Under the pieces are notes generated by a model. It was not told the DNA's origin, ran no database searches, and worked only from the letters and a program-made list of their open reading frames with translations. The translations under genes were made by a program, and so were the position numbers. A stretch of 64,000 bases of DNA from Liolophura sinensis (lineage: Eukaryota > Mollusca > Polyplacophora > Chitonida > Chitonidae), in contig NC_088296.1 in NCBI RefSeq assembly GCF_032854445.1, positions 26,097,448-26,161,447 on the forward strand, in the 5' to 3' direction. Positions 33,351-46,125 of this stretch are shown piece after piece (position 1 is the first letter of the stretch; each line of letters begins with the position of its first letter).

Positions 33351-34835
33351 GACCATGAAAGCTGTACAGAGTTGAACGGAGCTAATTCTGTTTTACTTCT
33401 AGTGTTTACATGATCTGAAAAAGCTACCAACTGTGTTTTATATAATTCTCTCAAACTCAGACCTAGAAATCTCTGAATACCTCATGCATGGTTTATTTAA
33501 TATATTCCATTTCTTTAATAAAAAGTATGCACCTATCGGTAAAATCGGTCATATTCGCTACCAAAATTGCCTTTAGCCAGTGAAACGTAACAACATAACA
33601 AGTTCGACACATTGACATGTTGAACGTCCATATTATTAAAAAGAAAATGCAGCCAGAATACTGTTTCTAAATCATAACCTTTTATCACTATGAATTAGAT
33701 AAAGTGTTCTAACTTGAGCTCGTGCTGTTACGTGCCACTGACTAAAGACCATTTTGCTAGTGAGTATGACTGATCTTACAGAGAGCTGAATATACGCGAC
33801 TCGCTAAAAGAAATATACTATAACAGTAAGAACTTCCTAATTACAATAGAAGCCCAAGTACAGTGTACTAAATATCGCATCTAGTTAACACATGTGAGTC
33901 GAGGTAAACACAACGGGGCCTCTTAACGGGGAATAAAACATACGACAAGCTCCGTGATATCTCTCCTGAACGACACACCTAATAAACATTGTTGGGAATA
34001 TTGTTTCGGCAAATAGCATCGCTTATGATTAAAGCCGGCCAGTGTTATCCGATAAGGTACGAGTCAGGGTATATCCCTGAGGGGATTGTACATGGTCGCA
34101 TTGTAGGCCAATCGATCGCGCTATATCAGATAGATGCCATTTTGTGTAACGGTGCTTCGAGCAATAAAGGGAAATTACAGTCAGACGAGTAGAAGAAAAC
34201 ATTAAACAAAACCGTGGAGTAAAAACTATCCTGCGCTACATAAAGAAATTTAAATCAGTCAATCATTTTTTGTGTGATTGTAAAAGTTCGCCATGCCCAT
34301 GATTCAACCAGCAAGAAGAGTAGGCGTCATTATAATCAAATGCTCCCTTCTAAGGCAGTGATGATGTCAGTCACCATAGTTACAGCCGTTTAGGTCTCTC
34401 TCAGATCAAATCGTCTTCTCCATTATTTATATCAGCTCTTTTAGGCTCATGTCCGTGTTGTACACCTAATCAAAATTACTATAATTAACTGAAGGCTCTG
34501 ACGTTTATGGTGAGAGAATGAAAAACGAGCTGTTGTACCAGTTTTTTTGCAATGTTATGCCGAAAGATTTTCCTCGCTCTTTTCAAAACTTGGATGACTT
34601 AGGTCAAAAGTGCTTTCCACAAGTGGTCGAATAAAGCGCATGTAACAGTTTCAAGCTCAGAATAAACCACGAGACCAAGTTGGGTCAGCGCCAATGCGAC
34701 AAGTGTAAATGAGTGGTATCAGAATGTCTTAACTGGCGTGTGAATAAGTTAGAAAGTAGAGGAGTCTCTGTGGGACAGTAAGCAGGGGATTCAGGTAGAA
34801 TATCAGGTTTATGGTTGAGATAGCTTCTTGACGTG
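33351..34835. other. AT-rich stretch, partly an old interspersed repeat
   Basis: 33.54-33.82 kb matches parts of 30.8-31.48 kb (see that entry). The remainder is unique AT-rich sequence without a recognisable gene. Confidence 0.45.
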
Positions 34836-35185
34836 TATATATCTTGTACAGACACGAGTTATGTATTTATCCGGTACAGTCAAGTATTGTGTATTGTGTA
34901 TGTATTGTGTACAGTCACGAGTTGTGCATTTACCCGGTAAACTAAAGTATGTATCGTGTACAGTCACGAGTTATATACTTACCCGGTAAAGTCAAGTATG
35001 TATCGTGTACAGTCACGAGTTGTGTATTTACTCGGTAATCTCAAGTATGTTTCGTATTAAATCACGAGTTGTGTATTTACCTGCTAAGTTAAGTATGTAT
35101 TATGTACAGTCACGAGTTATATATTTATCCCGTAAAGTCAAGTATGTATCGTGCACCGTCACGAGTGATGTGTTTATTCACTTCG
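34836..35185. repeat. 49-bp array
   Basis: About seven copies of a unit near GTATGTATCGTGTACAGTCA, CGAGTTATATACTTACCCGG, TAAAGTCAA. Confidence 0.88.
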
Positions 35186-36852
35186 AGTCATCTGTTCATC
35201 TTGCGTCGTGTAGACTCAGGTAATTGTAGGACAGAAGCATCTATTTACCGCACAATGTCAGGTGATGACGATCAACGGACAGCAGTCACTGTTATGATAG
35301 CTTAACGACAGTTGCTGGTATTTCCATTATTAAAGCATTGTCACATATTGGCTTTATCAGCGGATCGATTTCAATGATGAACTATTTACCTGAACGGAAT
35401 AGAGAAATGCAGACATTTTCTGTATCTTGTCTTCCCGGCTTTCATGCAAGCTAATAACGCCTCTCTTTCACATTGTCAACCAAAATGCTTCTTATAACAC
35501 TTGAGTTTCGTGAAAATACAGCCCAGTGAGGGTCATTATTTGGCGCACATCACAGACACGTGACAACGTGATGTCGTCAAAAGCCCTCTAAATTTTCCTT
35601 CTCAAATTTTGCGACAGTTTCAAACTGAAGCGAAATAGGATTTCAGTCTAAATCCTTGGTCTAAATCTCCCGACAATATACTTCAGCTTAGAACAGCAGT
35701 ATAAACACAGCCCATTCCAATCTTGACAGCTGCGTAGTTTCATAGAGCAGCCGTTGCTAGGCCAATCACGCGCGTCACTCTCCACGATGTGTTATTGATT
35801 GGCTGCTCTCCACCGTCCACGGGTAAGGCTGTGTAAATAAGACATCCGTGTGGGTTATTTTTTTCTTTAGACAAGAAACAGCCGGCGACGACAAGGTGTT
35901 GCTTTGAAGAAATTGTGAAATCCACTCCCTGAACGCACGGAATGGCTAACAGTTTGACCAGGCACATTCTGGCAAACTCTGTAGTAGATCTTTGAACAAG
36001 GGTTAGGGTGATTCTTCTTTCGAAATCGATGGAGTTTGACACCCGCAAATATTGTACAAGTTAGGTTTTCAATTCCATTCAATAATCTTCCCTTTCGGTC
36101 GGATTCCCGGATAGACGAGCGTCTGAGAGTCTTTATGCATCACATGAGAGTTAACCGCGCCCATCAGTTAGCCATCCACGCCCTTGCGGAAAAAAGAGAG
36201 CTTTTGTTATGTCCGGCACAAAATATACCTCTGTGGCTGGACCAATGAGCTAAAAGAATTAACAGGTAACACTTCTCCCTCGTTCTTGTCATATATTCCA
36301 ACAATGAGAAAGAACACGGAGCCAAGAAGTCGTTAATGGGTCCTTAGGGACATTTAATGGTTCCTTAATGAAATGAAAATGTCATTCATATTTCCGCCAA
36401 AATGTACAAAAAGACAGGGAAATCTGAAAAGCCCAATTCGCCGTCATACGTCTGAATAAATACTCATGGTGTACTGTGTCAAAGCCGAATAGGCCTCTGG
36501 AAATGCTTCTTTATGCGTGTGCAGTTGACTGTGACGTTTTTGTTGATACTAACAAATTAAATTTTTGTGTTTTATTTCTTAGTGTGTCGATCAGTTATGT
36601 CTTACTGTATAAATCACGGCTTTAATTCAGTTCATGCAGGGGTAGAGTGTAGAGATTAAACTGAACAATACATGCAATGTAAAGCGCAAAGCGCTACCGT
36701 GCAGAACATCGTATTAAAATCTGAAAGTCTTTAATATATATTCTGGTTTGGTATAGCATTGTACGAGAAGCTTTAACTATGTACGCACCATACTAGAAGA
36801 TTTTCAGTTTCACTTGCCATTCAACCAAACCCAAATGCCCTGATACATTCAC
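35186..36852. other. Unique stretch, possible CCAAT-rich region
   Basis: No exon recognised. CCAAT at 35762, an inverted ATTGG at 35798 and another CCAAT at 36242 lie in a stretch less AT-rich than its surroundings. This could be an orphan promoter or chance; no transcript start can be placed. Confidence 0.3.
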
Positions 36853-36855
36853 ATA

Positions 36856-36882
36856 TATACTATCCAAAAAAAGAAACGCATA
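36856..36882 (+). repeat. Left terminal inverted repeat of the Tc1-like element
   Basis: 27 nt, exact reverse complement of 38364-38390. Includes the flanking TA. Confidence 0.93.
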
Positions 36883-37053
36883 ACCCGGTTTTTTGCGGAG
36901 GTGATGCAGTCTTTTCAATTATGCAGAACTAAATAAGAATTGCTATTCTGCAAATATTTTTTTACACAGATTAAGGAAGGGTCCATATCTAGACAACAAG
37001 GCCATCAACTGGAGGTAAGACACTCAGAATGAGTCTCCCACTTGAGTGGAATG

Positions 37054-38059
37054 TCAGTATCTGTTGTGACCACCACGGGCACGAATAACAGTTCTGACAC
37101 GCCTTGTCATGGATTGGGTGAGACGCTGGATAGAGGCCTGGGGAATGTTCTGCCACTCCTCCTGCAAACATGCAACTTGCTCTTGAAGCGTTTGGGGTTG
37201 AGGTTGACGTTGGCGTAGATGTCGATCAAGTTCATCCCACAGATGCTCAATTGGGTTAAGATCCGGGGAACGGGACGGCCAGGGTAGCACATTTACATTG
37301 TTTTCGGCGAGGAAGTCCCTTGTGACACGTGCCGTGTGCGGTCTGGCGTTGTCCTGCTCGAACAACTCCCGCTGAACGTCAATGACAGGTAAGAGGTGTG
37401 GCTGCAGGATGGTGTCTCGGTAGCGTACGGCCGTAAGATTTCCCTGAACGTGGACAAGATTTGTACGACCAGTATACGATATTGCTGCCCACATCATCAC
37501 ACTCCCTCCACCAAATCTGTCCACTTGGCGTACGCAGTTAGGGGCATAACGTTCGTGAGCACGTCTGTAAACCCGGTTTCTACCATCACGTCTCTGCAAT
37601 AGGAATCTGGACTCATCACTGAACCAAATGCGTCGCCAGTTGCGTAGATTCCATGCAGTCACGTTGTTACACCATCGGAGGCGATTGGCGCGATGGTGAG
37701 GACGCAGCACGATCCCAACATAGGGCCTCCTGGCTCTCAGTCCATGTTCCCTCAGCCTGTTCCGCACTGTCTGACCTGATATCCTCCTCAGTCCCGGTAT
37801 GCTGGCTGCTGTGCTTTCAGCTGTAGCACAACGGTCACGCAAATGGAGGACCCTTATGTAGCGATTGGGCTGCTGTAGTGACACGTGGTCGACCTGAACG
37901 CCGACGGTCATTTGTTGTCCCAGTATTGTTGTAGGGGGCAGCAAGCCGTGAAATCGTGCTCTGGCTGATGTGTAGACGCCTAGAAATGGACGATCGGGAC
38001 TCTCCAGCTTGAAGTCTTCCAATGGCAATATTTCTTGTGACAGTGTCAAGAGGTGGCAT
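37054..38059 (-). pseudogene. Tc1-family transposase (DD34E), one frameshift
   Basis: The start is ATG at 38059-38057 (MPPLDTVTRNIAIGR). The first ~65 residues form a paired-type helix-turn-helix (SSISRRLHISQSTISRLA) with a GRPR AT-hook-like motif. Near 37865, between TTAAQ and RYIRVLHLR, the frame breaks by the apparent loss of two bases. The remaining frame carries the catalytic Asp in WFSDESRF, the second Asp in DNARPH and the Glu in NPIEHLWDEL, with 34 residues between the last two. GGGSVMMWAAIS is conserved. It ends GGHNRY then TGA. With the break restored the length would be about 335 residues, normal for the family. It could be mobilised in trans, but this copy should not make full-length enzyme. 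Confidence 0.93.
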
Positions 38060-38363
38060 GTTGAATCAGCTTGAAAACACCACTTGAAAGACGCCGATTT
38101 CCGGCCCGAAGTTGCGGTTTTATAGTCACACACTGCATGCTTTCCATGCGTTAGCTCGGGGTGTAAGACTGCACGTGATGCAGTGTGGTGCTGTATTTTT
38201 TACTTCTTCCAAAAACGGCCTCCAAACTCAACATTTTCAACCAAGAAATGTTTTGAGGAATAAAATGTGTGCTAACTGTGACTATTAACAATATTAAAAC
38301 ACATTTTGCTCATGAAATGAAGACAAAATGTATTTATTTCATTTTAAAATAAAACAAAACACC

Positions 38364-38390
38364 TATGCGTTTCTTTTTTTGGATAGTATA
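38364..38390 (-). repeat. Right terminal inverted repeat of the Tc1-like element
   Basis: 27 nt, exact reverse complement of the left end. Confidence 0.93.
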
Positions 38391-38439
38391 TATCGATAGG
38401 TGCAAATCACAGGATTCAGTGAGGGGATTAACGAAAGAG

Positions 38440-40632
38440 ATTCAGCTTTCCACACACTTGTCCGAATAGGTACGCCTCCTAACGGTGCATTATGTACAAA
38501 AGTCTACACGCACTTGTCCGAATACGGATTGGGTACGCCAGCTAACGCTGCCACACGCACTTGTCGAAATACCGACAGCGTACGCCAGCTAACGGTGCAT
38601 TACGTACCACGTCTACACACACTTTTCCGAATACCGACTGGGTACACCATCTAACGGTGTACAACGTACAAAGTCTACACATACTTTTCCGAATACCGAC
38701 TGGGTACACCATCTAATCGTGTGGGTTTCCCCCGGGCTCTGCCCGGTTTTCACCCACCATAATGCTGGCCTCCGTCGTATAAGTGAAATATTCTTGAGTA
38801 CGGCGTAAAACCCCAATCAAATAAATAAATAAATCTAATCGTGCACTACGTACAACGTCGACACACACTGGCCCGAATACCGACTGGGTACACCATCTAA
38901 CCGTGCATTACGTACAAAGTCTACACATACTTGTCCGAATACCGACTGGGTACACCATCTAACCGTGCATTACGTACAAAGTCTACACACACTTGTCCGA
39001 ATACCGACTGGGTACACCATCCTACCGTGCATTACGTACAAAGTCTACACATACTTGTCCGAATACCGACTGGGTACACCATCTAACCGTGCATTACGTA
39101 CAAAGTTTACACATACTTGTCGAATACCGACTGGGTACACCATCTAACCGTGCACTACGTACAAAGTCTACACATACTTGTCCGAATACCGACTGGGTAC
39201 ACCATCTAACCGTGCACTACGTACAAAGTCTACACACACTTGTCCGAATACCGACTGGGTACACCATCTAACCGTGCATTACGTACAAAGTCTACACATA
39301 CTTGTCCGAATACCGACTGGGTACACCATCTTACCGTGCATTACGTACAAAGTCTACACACACTTGTCCGAATACCGAATGGGTACACCATCTAACCGTG
39401 CATTACGTACAAAGTCTACACATACTTGTCCGAATACCGACTGGGTACACCATCTAACCGTGCACTACGTACAAAGTCTACACACACTTGTCCGAATACC
39501 GACTGGGTACACCATCTAACCTTGCATTACGTACAAAGTCTACACATACTTGTCCGAATACCGAATGGGTACATCATCTAACCGTGCACTACGTACAAAG
39601 TCTACACATACCTGTCCGAATACCGACTGGGTACACCATCTAACCGTGCATTACGTACAAAGTCTACACATACTTGTCCGAATACCGACTGGGTACACCA
39701 TCTAACGGTGCATTACGTACAAAGTCTACACATACTTGTCCGAATACCGACTGGGTACACCATCTAACCGTGCATTACGTACAAAGTCTACACATACTTG
39801 TCCGAATACCGACTGGGTACACCATCTAACCGTGCACTACGTACAAAGTCTACACATACTTGTCCGAATACCGACTGGGTACACCATCTAACGGTGCACT
39901 ACATACAAAGTCTACACACACTTGTCCGAATACCGACTGGGTACACCATCTAACCATGCATTACGTACAAAGTCTACACACACTTGTCCGAATACCGACT
40001 GGGTACACCATCCTACCGTGCATTGCGTACAAAGTCTACACATACTTGTCCGAATACCGACTGGGTACACCATCTAACGGTGCATTACGTACAAAGTCTA
40101 CACATACCTGTCCGAATACCGTCTGGGTACACCATCTAACCGTGCATTACTGGGTACACCATCTAACCGTGCATTACGTACAAAGTCTACACATACTTGT
40201 CCGAATACCGACTGGGTACACCATCTAACCGTGCATTACGTACAAAGTCTACACACACTTGTCCGAATACCGACTGGGTACACCATCTAACCGTGCATTA
40301 CGTACAAAGTCTACACACACTTGTCCGAATACCGACTGGGTACACCATCTAACCGTGCATTACGTACAAAGTCTACACACACTTGTCCGAATACCGACTG
40401 GGTACACCATCTAACGGTGCACTACGTACAAAGTCTACACACACTTGTCCGAATACCGACTGGGTACACCATCTAACGGTGCACTACGTACAAAGTCTAC
40501 ACATACTTGTCCGAATACCGACTGGGTACAACATCCAACGGTGCACTACGTACAAAGTCTACACATACTTGTCCGAATACCGACTGGGTACACCATCTAA
40601 CGGTGCACTACGTACAAAGTCTACACACATTT
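38440..40632. repeat. 62-bp satellite, interrupted by a SINE
   Basis: About 33 copies of GTACAAAGTCTACACATACT, TGTCCGAATACCGACTGGGT, ACACCATCTAACCGTGCATT, AC. The first copies (38.44-38.70 kb) are the most diverged. One unit near 40.14 kb is truncated. The period is not a multiple of three, so open frames shift register from unit to unit. Confidence 0.95.
38722..38832 (+). mobile_element. SINE family A 3' half inserted in the 62-bp satellite
   Basis: Contains the CCGGGCTCTGCCCGG hairpin-like segment, CACCATAATGCTGGCC, TATTCTTGAGTACGGCGTAA and the AAATA tail. A perfect 11-bp duplication ATCTAATCGTG flanks it (38711-38721, 38833-38843), and the satellite continues on both sides. Confidence 0.93.
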
Positions 40633-40929
40633 CTAGCTCTGCAATAAACAGACGATATTTGGGTCCAGAATATAATTAAACCCAATCAAAATTATTTTTA
40701 TCATTTTTAGAATATACAAGTTCTTGGTATGTAATTTTTTATTAGAAAAATCTTGACAATTCAACTACATCTCCTTTCTGGTTTTAAAGGGTCAATAGTA
40801 CAGTAATAGCGATTTTTTGTGTTTTGTTTGATAACTCACAATGCGGTAACATACACTGTTAGGCGCTGATTTTCAGACAAGGTGTCCACCCTGAGGTAAT
40901 TTTACCGCGCGTCCTGACTGGGTAGAAAA

Positions 40930-41165
40930 ACAACGAGCGATCTCGACAAACCACGAGTGATATAGACAAACCACGAGCAATCTAAACAAACCGCAAGTGA
41001 TCTAGCTACACCGTTAGCGATCTAGACAAACTACGAGCGATCTAAATAAACCAACCACTAACGATAAAGGCAAACCTGTACCTATCTAGGCAAAGCACTA
41101 GCCATCTCACCAACTAGGAGTGATACAACCAAACCACTAGCGACCTAGACAAACCTTTAGCGGTG
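40930..41165. repeat. Degenerate 20-bp array
   Basis: About eleven diverged copies of ACAAACCACGAGCGATCTAG. Confidence 0.75.
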
Positions 41166-41319
41166 TTCATTCTCTATCAATTGTCGCAGAGACTCAGATA
41201 TAAGTAGTTCCGGTGATAATCACCTTTGATCTCACTATTTTCAACACGAGATATACAAGCAAAAAAGGTCAAGCAAAGACCTCACCTGCAAGCTGACGTT
41301 TTTACTTGTTCCATGGTAT

Positions 41320-42250
41320 CTTCAGAACAGCAGTTTACTGCATTGTGACTTTTGTATAAGGTTTACAGTATCGTGACTTTTGTATGAGGTTTACAGTATT
41401 GTGATCTTTGTTTTAAGTTTGGAGTATCGTGACTTTCGTATAACGTTTACAGTATAGTGACCTGTGTGTAAAGTTTACATTATTGTGATCTTTATGTAAA
41501 GTTTACAGTATTGGGATCTTTGTGTAAAGTTTATAGTATCGTGATTTTTGTATAAGGTTAACAGTATCGTGACTTTTGTATAATGTTTACAGTATCGTGA
41601 CTTTTGTATGAGGTTTACAGTATTGTGGTCTTTGTTTTAAGTTTAGAGTATCGTGACTTTCGTATAACGTTTACAGTATCGTGACGTGTGTGTAAAGTTT
41701 ACAGTATTGTGATCTTTATGTAAAGTTTACAGTATTGGGATCTTTGTGTAAAGTTTATAGTATCGTGATTTTTGTATAAGGTTTACAGTATCGTGACTTT
41801 TGTATAATGTTTACGGTATCGTGATTTTTGTATGAGGTTTACAGTATTGTGGTCTTTGTTTTAAGTTTATAGTATCGTGATTTTTGTATAAGGTTTACAG
41901 TTTCGTGAGTTTTGTATAATGTTTACAGTATCGTGATTTTTGTATGAGGTTTACAGTATTGTGGTCTTTGTTTTAAGTTTATAGTATCGTGATTTTTGTA
42001 TAAGGTTTACAGTATCGTGACTTTCTTATAACGTTTACAGTATCGTGACCTTTATGTAAAGTTTACAGTATTGTGATCTTTATGTAAAGTTTACAGCATT
42101 GTGATCTTTGTATAAAGTTTACAGTATCGTGACCTTTGTGTAAGGTTTAAAGTATCGTGAGTTTTGTATAAGGTTTACGGTTTCGTAACTTCTGTATGAG
42201 GTCTAAGGTATCGTGACCCTTATATTTTGTCTACAGAATCGTGACCTTCA
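41320..42250. repeat. 28-bp array, left part
   Basis: About 33 copies of GTTTACAGTATCGTGACTTT, TGTATAAG and variants. Blocks of several units recur (for example the TTTTAAGTTTAGAGT type), indicating multi-unit duplication. Confidence 0.92.
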
Positions 42251-42253
42251 CTA

Positions 42254-42615
42254 GCACCGATGGCTCATTTTGTTTGGCGCCCGCTTTGTGGGCGGTAGAT
42301 ACAGAGTCAATCCTGGGTAGGGTCATATAGAAGACCTTAAAAGAGGTTGTAGCCTCCTCGCTTGGTCTTCAGCGTTAATAAAGAATGTTGCAACGACTGG
42401 TTGACCCATATCAATATAATGGCTCGGGTGGGGCGGCTTACCTACCTTCGACAAGTCGCCTCAGTGAAGCAGCACTAGATAAAAGGGCGGTAGAAATCCA
42501 TCCTGCAAAACGGAGGCACGTTACACGTACATGCACTCTACGGAATCCTTCGTGGTCATATAACTGAAAATTTCTGAAGTACGACGTAAGACCCTAAGTA
42601 CTCAACCCACTAACT
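42254..42615 (+). mobile_element. SINE family C inserted into the 28-bp array
   Basis: Non-array sequence with GGGTGGGGCGGCTTACCTAC, CAGTGAAGCAGCACTAGATA, AAAGGGCGGTAGAAATCC, and a 3' domain (CATATAACTGAAAATTTCTG, AAGTACGACGTAAGACCC) related to the SINE A 3' domain. The array resumes directly after it. The match to a mollusc SINE type is from memory. Confidence 0.65.
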
Positions 42616-42892
42616 CGTGATCTTTGTATGAGGTTTATAGTGCCGTGACCCTTGTGTGAGGTTTATAATACCGTGACATTTGTATGAGGTTTATAGTACC
42701 GTGACCCTTGTGTGAGGTTTATAGTATCTGACCCTTGTGTGAGGTTTATAATACCGTGACATTTGTATGAGGTTTATAGTATCGTGACCCTTGTGTGAGT
42801 TTATCGTATCGTGACCCTTGTATAAGGCTTATAGCATCGTGACCCTTGTGTGAGGCTTATAGTATCGTGACTTTTGTATAATGTTTACAGGT
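42616..42892. repeat. 28-bp array, right part
   Basis: About ten copies of GTTTATAGTATCGTGACCCT, TGTGTGAG, the continuation of the array split by SINE C. Confidence 0.88.
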
Positions 42893-44665
42893 TATAGGCT
42901 GTAAAAGCTTATACGGGCACATGTAGATACTCCCACCTGAAAACACACACAGCTTATACAGGTGCATGTAGCTCCTCCCTCTAAACACACACACAGTTTA
43001 TACAGGTATATGTAGCTCCTCGCACCTAAACACACACACAGCTTATACAAATGCATGTAGCTACTCCCACCTAAAAACACACACAGCTTATACAGGTGCA
43101 TGTAGCTCCTCCCCCTACACACACAGAGCTTATACAGCTGCATGTAGTTACTCCCACCTAAACACACACACACAGCTTATACAGGTGCATGTAGCTCCCC
43201 CCACCTAAACACACACACACAGCTTATACAAATGCATGTAGCTACTCCCACCTAAAAACACACACAGCTTATACAGGTGCATGTAGCTCCTCCCCCTACA
43301 CACACAGAGCTTATACAGCTGCATGTAGCTACTCCCACCTAAACACACACACAGCTTATACAAATGCATGTAGCTCCTCCCACCTAAACACACACACAGC
43401 TTATACAGGTACCTGTAGCTCCTCCCTATGAAGCACACACACAGCTTATACAGCTGCATGTAGCTTCTCCCACCTAAACACACACACAGCCTATACAGGC
43501 ACATGTAGCTCCTCCCCCTACACACACACAGCTTATACAGGTACCTGTAGCTCCTCCCTATGAAGCACACACAGAGATTGTACAGGTGCATGTAGCTCCT
43601 CCCCCTAATCATACACACGATTTAAACAGGTACCTGCAGCTCCTCCCTTTAAAACACACAGCTTATACAGGTGCATGTAGCTCCTCCCCCTACACACACA
43701 GAGCTTATACAGCTGCATGTAGCTACTCCCACCTAAACACACACACAGCTTATACAGGTGCATGTAGCTCCTCCCACCTAAACACACACACAGCTTATAC
43801 AGGTGCATGTAGCTCCTCCCCCTACACACACAGAGCTTATACAGCTGCATGTAGCTACTCCCACCTAAACACACACACAGCTTATACAGGTGCATGTAGC
43901 TCCTCCCACCTAAACACACACACAGCTTATACAGGTGCATGTAGCTCCTCCCCTACACACACAGAGCTTATACAGCTGCATGTAGCTACTCCCACCTAAA
44001 CACACACACAGCTTATACAGGTGCATGTAGCTCCTCCCACCTAAAAACACACACAGCTTATACAGGTGCATGTAGCTCCTCCCACCTAAACACACACACA
44101 CAGCTTATACAGGTACCTGTAGCTCCTCCCTATGAAGCACACACACAGCTTATACGGCTGCATGTAGCTTCTCCCACCTAAACACACACACAGCCTATAC
44201 AGGCACATGTAGCTCCTCCCCCTACACACACACACAGCTTATACAGGTGCATGTAGCTCCCCCCACCTACACACACACACAGCTTATACAGGTACCTGTA
44301 GCTCCTCCCTATGAAGATAGGGAAGATACACACAGAGATCCTCCCCCTAAACATACACACGATTTAAACAGGTACCTGCAGCTCCTCCCTTTAAAACACA
44401 CACAGCTTATACAGGTGCATGTAGCTCCTCCCACCTAAACACACACACAGCTTATACAGGCACATTTAGTTTCTCCCACCTAAACACACACACAGCTTAT
44501 ACAAGCACATGTAGTTACTCCCACCTAAACACACACACAGCTTATACAGGCACATGTAGTTACTCCCACCTAAACACACACACAGCTTATACAGGTATAT
44601 GTAGTTCCTCTCACCTAAACACACACACACATCTTATACAGGCACATGTAGCTCTTACCCCCTCT
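42893..44665. repeat. 45-bp CA-rich array
   Basis: About 38 copies of CACACACACAGCTTATACAG, GTGCATGTAGCTCCTCCCAC, CTAAA, with the dinucleotide run varying in length. The 15-codon period opens both strands. Confidence 0.94.
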
Positions 44666-45475
44666 CCTTCCTGACTAACTGCTAACCACTAGTCGTAAGT
44701 ACACACACAGCTCTCCAGACTGACTAACTGATAACCAACAGCCGTATGTACTGGCCCACCTCTCCAGACTGACTAACTAATAACCACTCATCGTGCGTAC
44801 GCGCCCTCCTCTCCAGACTGACTAACTAATAACATCTCGTCGTGTGTACGCGCCCTCCTCTCCAGACTGACTAGCTAATAACCACTCGTCAATAACCCAC
44901 TTCTTCAGACTGACCAACTTGTGACCACGAGTGATATGTACACTTCCAGTTCTCCAGACTGACTAACTGGTAACCACTCCCAGCTCTAAACAGCGTGATC
45001 AACTGCTGGCTGACCAACTGATGACCGTTCGCGATGTGTACGGACCCAACTCTCTAGACTGACCAATTGCTGACTATTTGTCGTAAACCTTCTATTGTAT
45101 TACAATCCTACGACCGAATTCCATATATAGGCTATTGATTATCTTAGACCAGTTGGCAATATGACTTGCCAACTGGCGACCGCTCGTCGTATGTACGTTC
45201 CCAGCTCTTCAGAGTAAACAACTGGTGACCATTTGTTGTATGCACGTGCCCAGTTTTCCAGACTGATCAACTGGTGACCACTCCTCATATCTATGCGCCT
45301 AGCTCTCTAGACCGACCAACTGGTGACCAGTTGTCGTATGCATGCCCCAAACTCTCCAATCTGACCAACTGGTGACCGCTTGTCATATGCACGCTTCAAA
45401 CTTTCCAGACTGACCAACTGGAGACCACTCGTCGTATGCCCGCTACCAGCTCTCCAGAAGGACCAACCTATTAAT
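44666..45475. repeat. Degenerate ~45-48-bp array
   Basis: About 17 diverged copies around CTCTCCAGACTGACCAACTG, GTGACCACTCGTCGTATG. Confidence 0.82.
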
Positions 45476-46125
45476 TGGCTAAGATCTGACAGGATAGCAC
45501 TTTGTGCTTGATTTCTTTGCCACTTTTAATTGCCCGCTTAGATTAGAGAATAGTGAATTAATGAATATACGTTTAAATTATCAGCACACGCGATTCTGTA
45601 AAGAAAAGGTAAAATTTGATGCTGTTCCAAAAATGAGCTAGAGTGTTTGTGCTTTCCGCTTCCTTACTCATGACCCCAAACCCAGTGACTTCCGCCATCT
45701 GCAAGATTTCTGCACAAAATCTGGGGTGATACTGATGTAAATGGAATGCAGACATGTAGAAATGTACAACACCGATGAGCTCGCATCTCCAAACAATCTA
45801 TTCTTTCTGCTCACCGGTAGGCCTTTGACCGTTCTTCCAAGCACTCTTGGACTCAAATCCATTGCGTCCATTTTCAATCCCAACCTTTGTTTCCTTCAGA
45901 CCACCGGATATGACAGCCTACTAATAGCGTAGATCCAACAATGCGGATATGACAACATGCTAATAGCGTAGACCCCCGGCAATGCCGTTAACTGTTTAGT
46001 TTTAATACTTTAAAATTCACATCAATTCATAATAAGTTCTTTATTCCAGTCGATCTTTCTGGCCTTAGTTTGGAGGATAAAATGGCATCTCGAAATGCTT
46101 GTAAAACTTAAATCGCTCTTTTATC
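45476..46125. other. Unique spacer
   Basis: No gene recognised. Confidence 0.4.

Larger units (their letters stand above)
36856..38390 (-). mobile_element. Tc1-like DNA transposon with perfect 27-bp inverted repeats
   Basis: The terminal inverted repeats (36856-36882 and 38364-38390) are exact, beginning TATACTATCC with a TA at each outer edge, as expected for TA-target insertion. The 1.5-kb element holds one transposase on the minus strand. Intact termini and a single coding lesion indicate fairly recent insertion. Confidence 0.93.

Noticed and set aside
35740-36082. Overlapping minus-strand open frames of 71 and 102 codons
   Set aside because: No domain or splice-site chain; the open frames are short enough to be chance.
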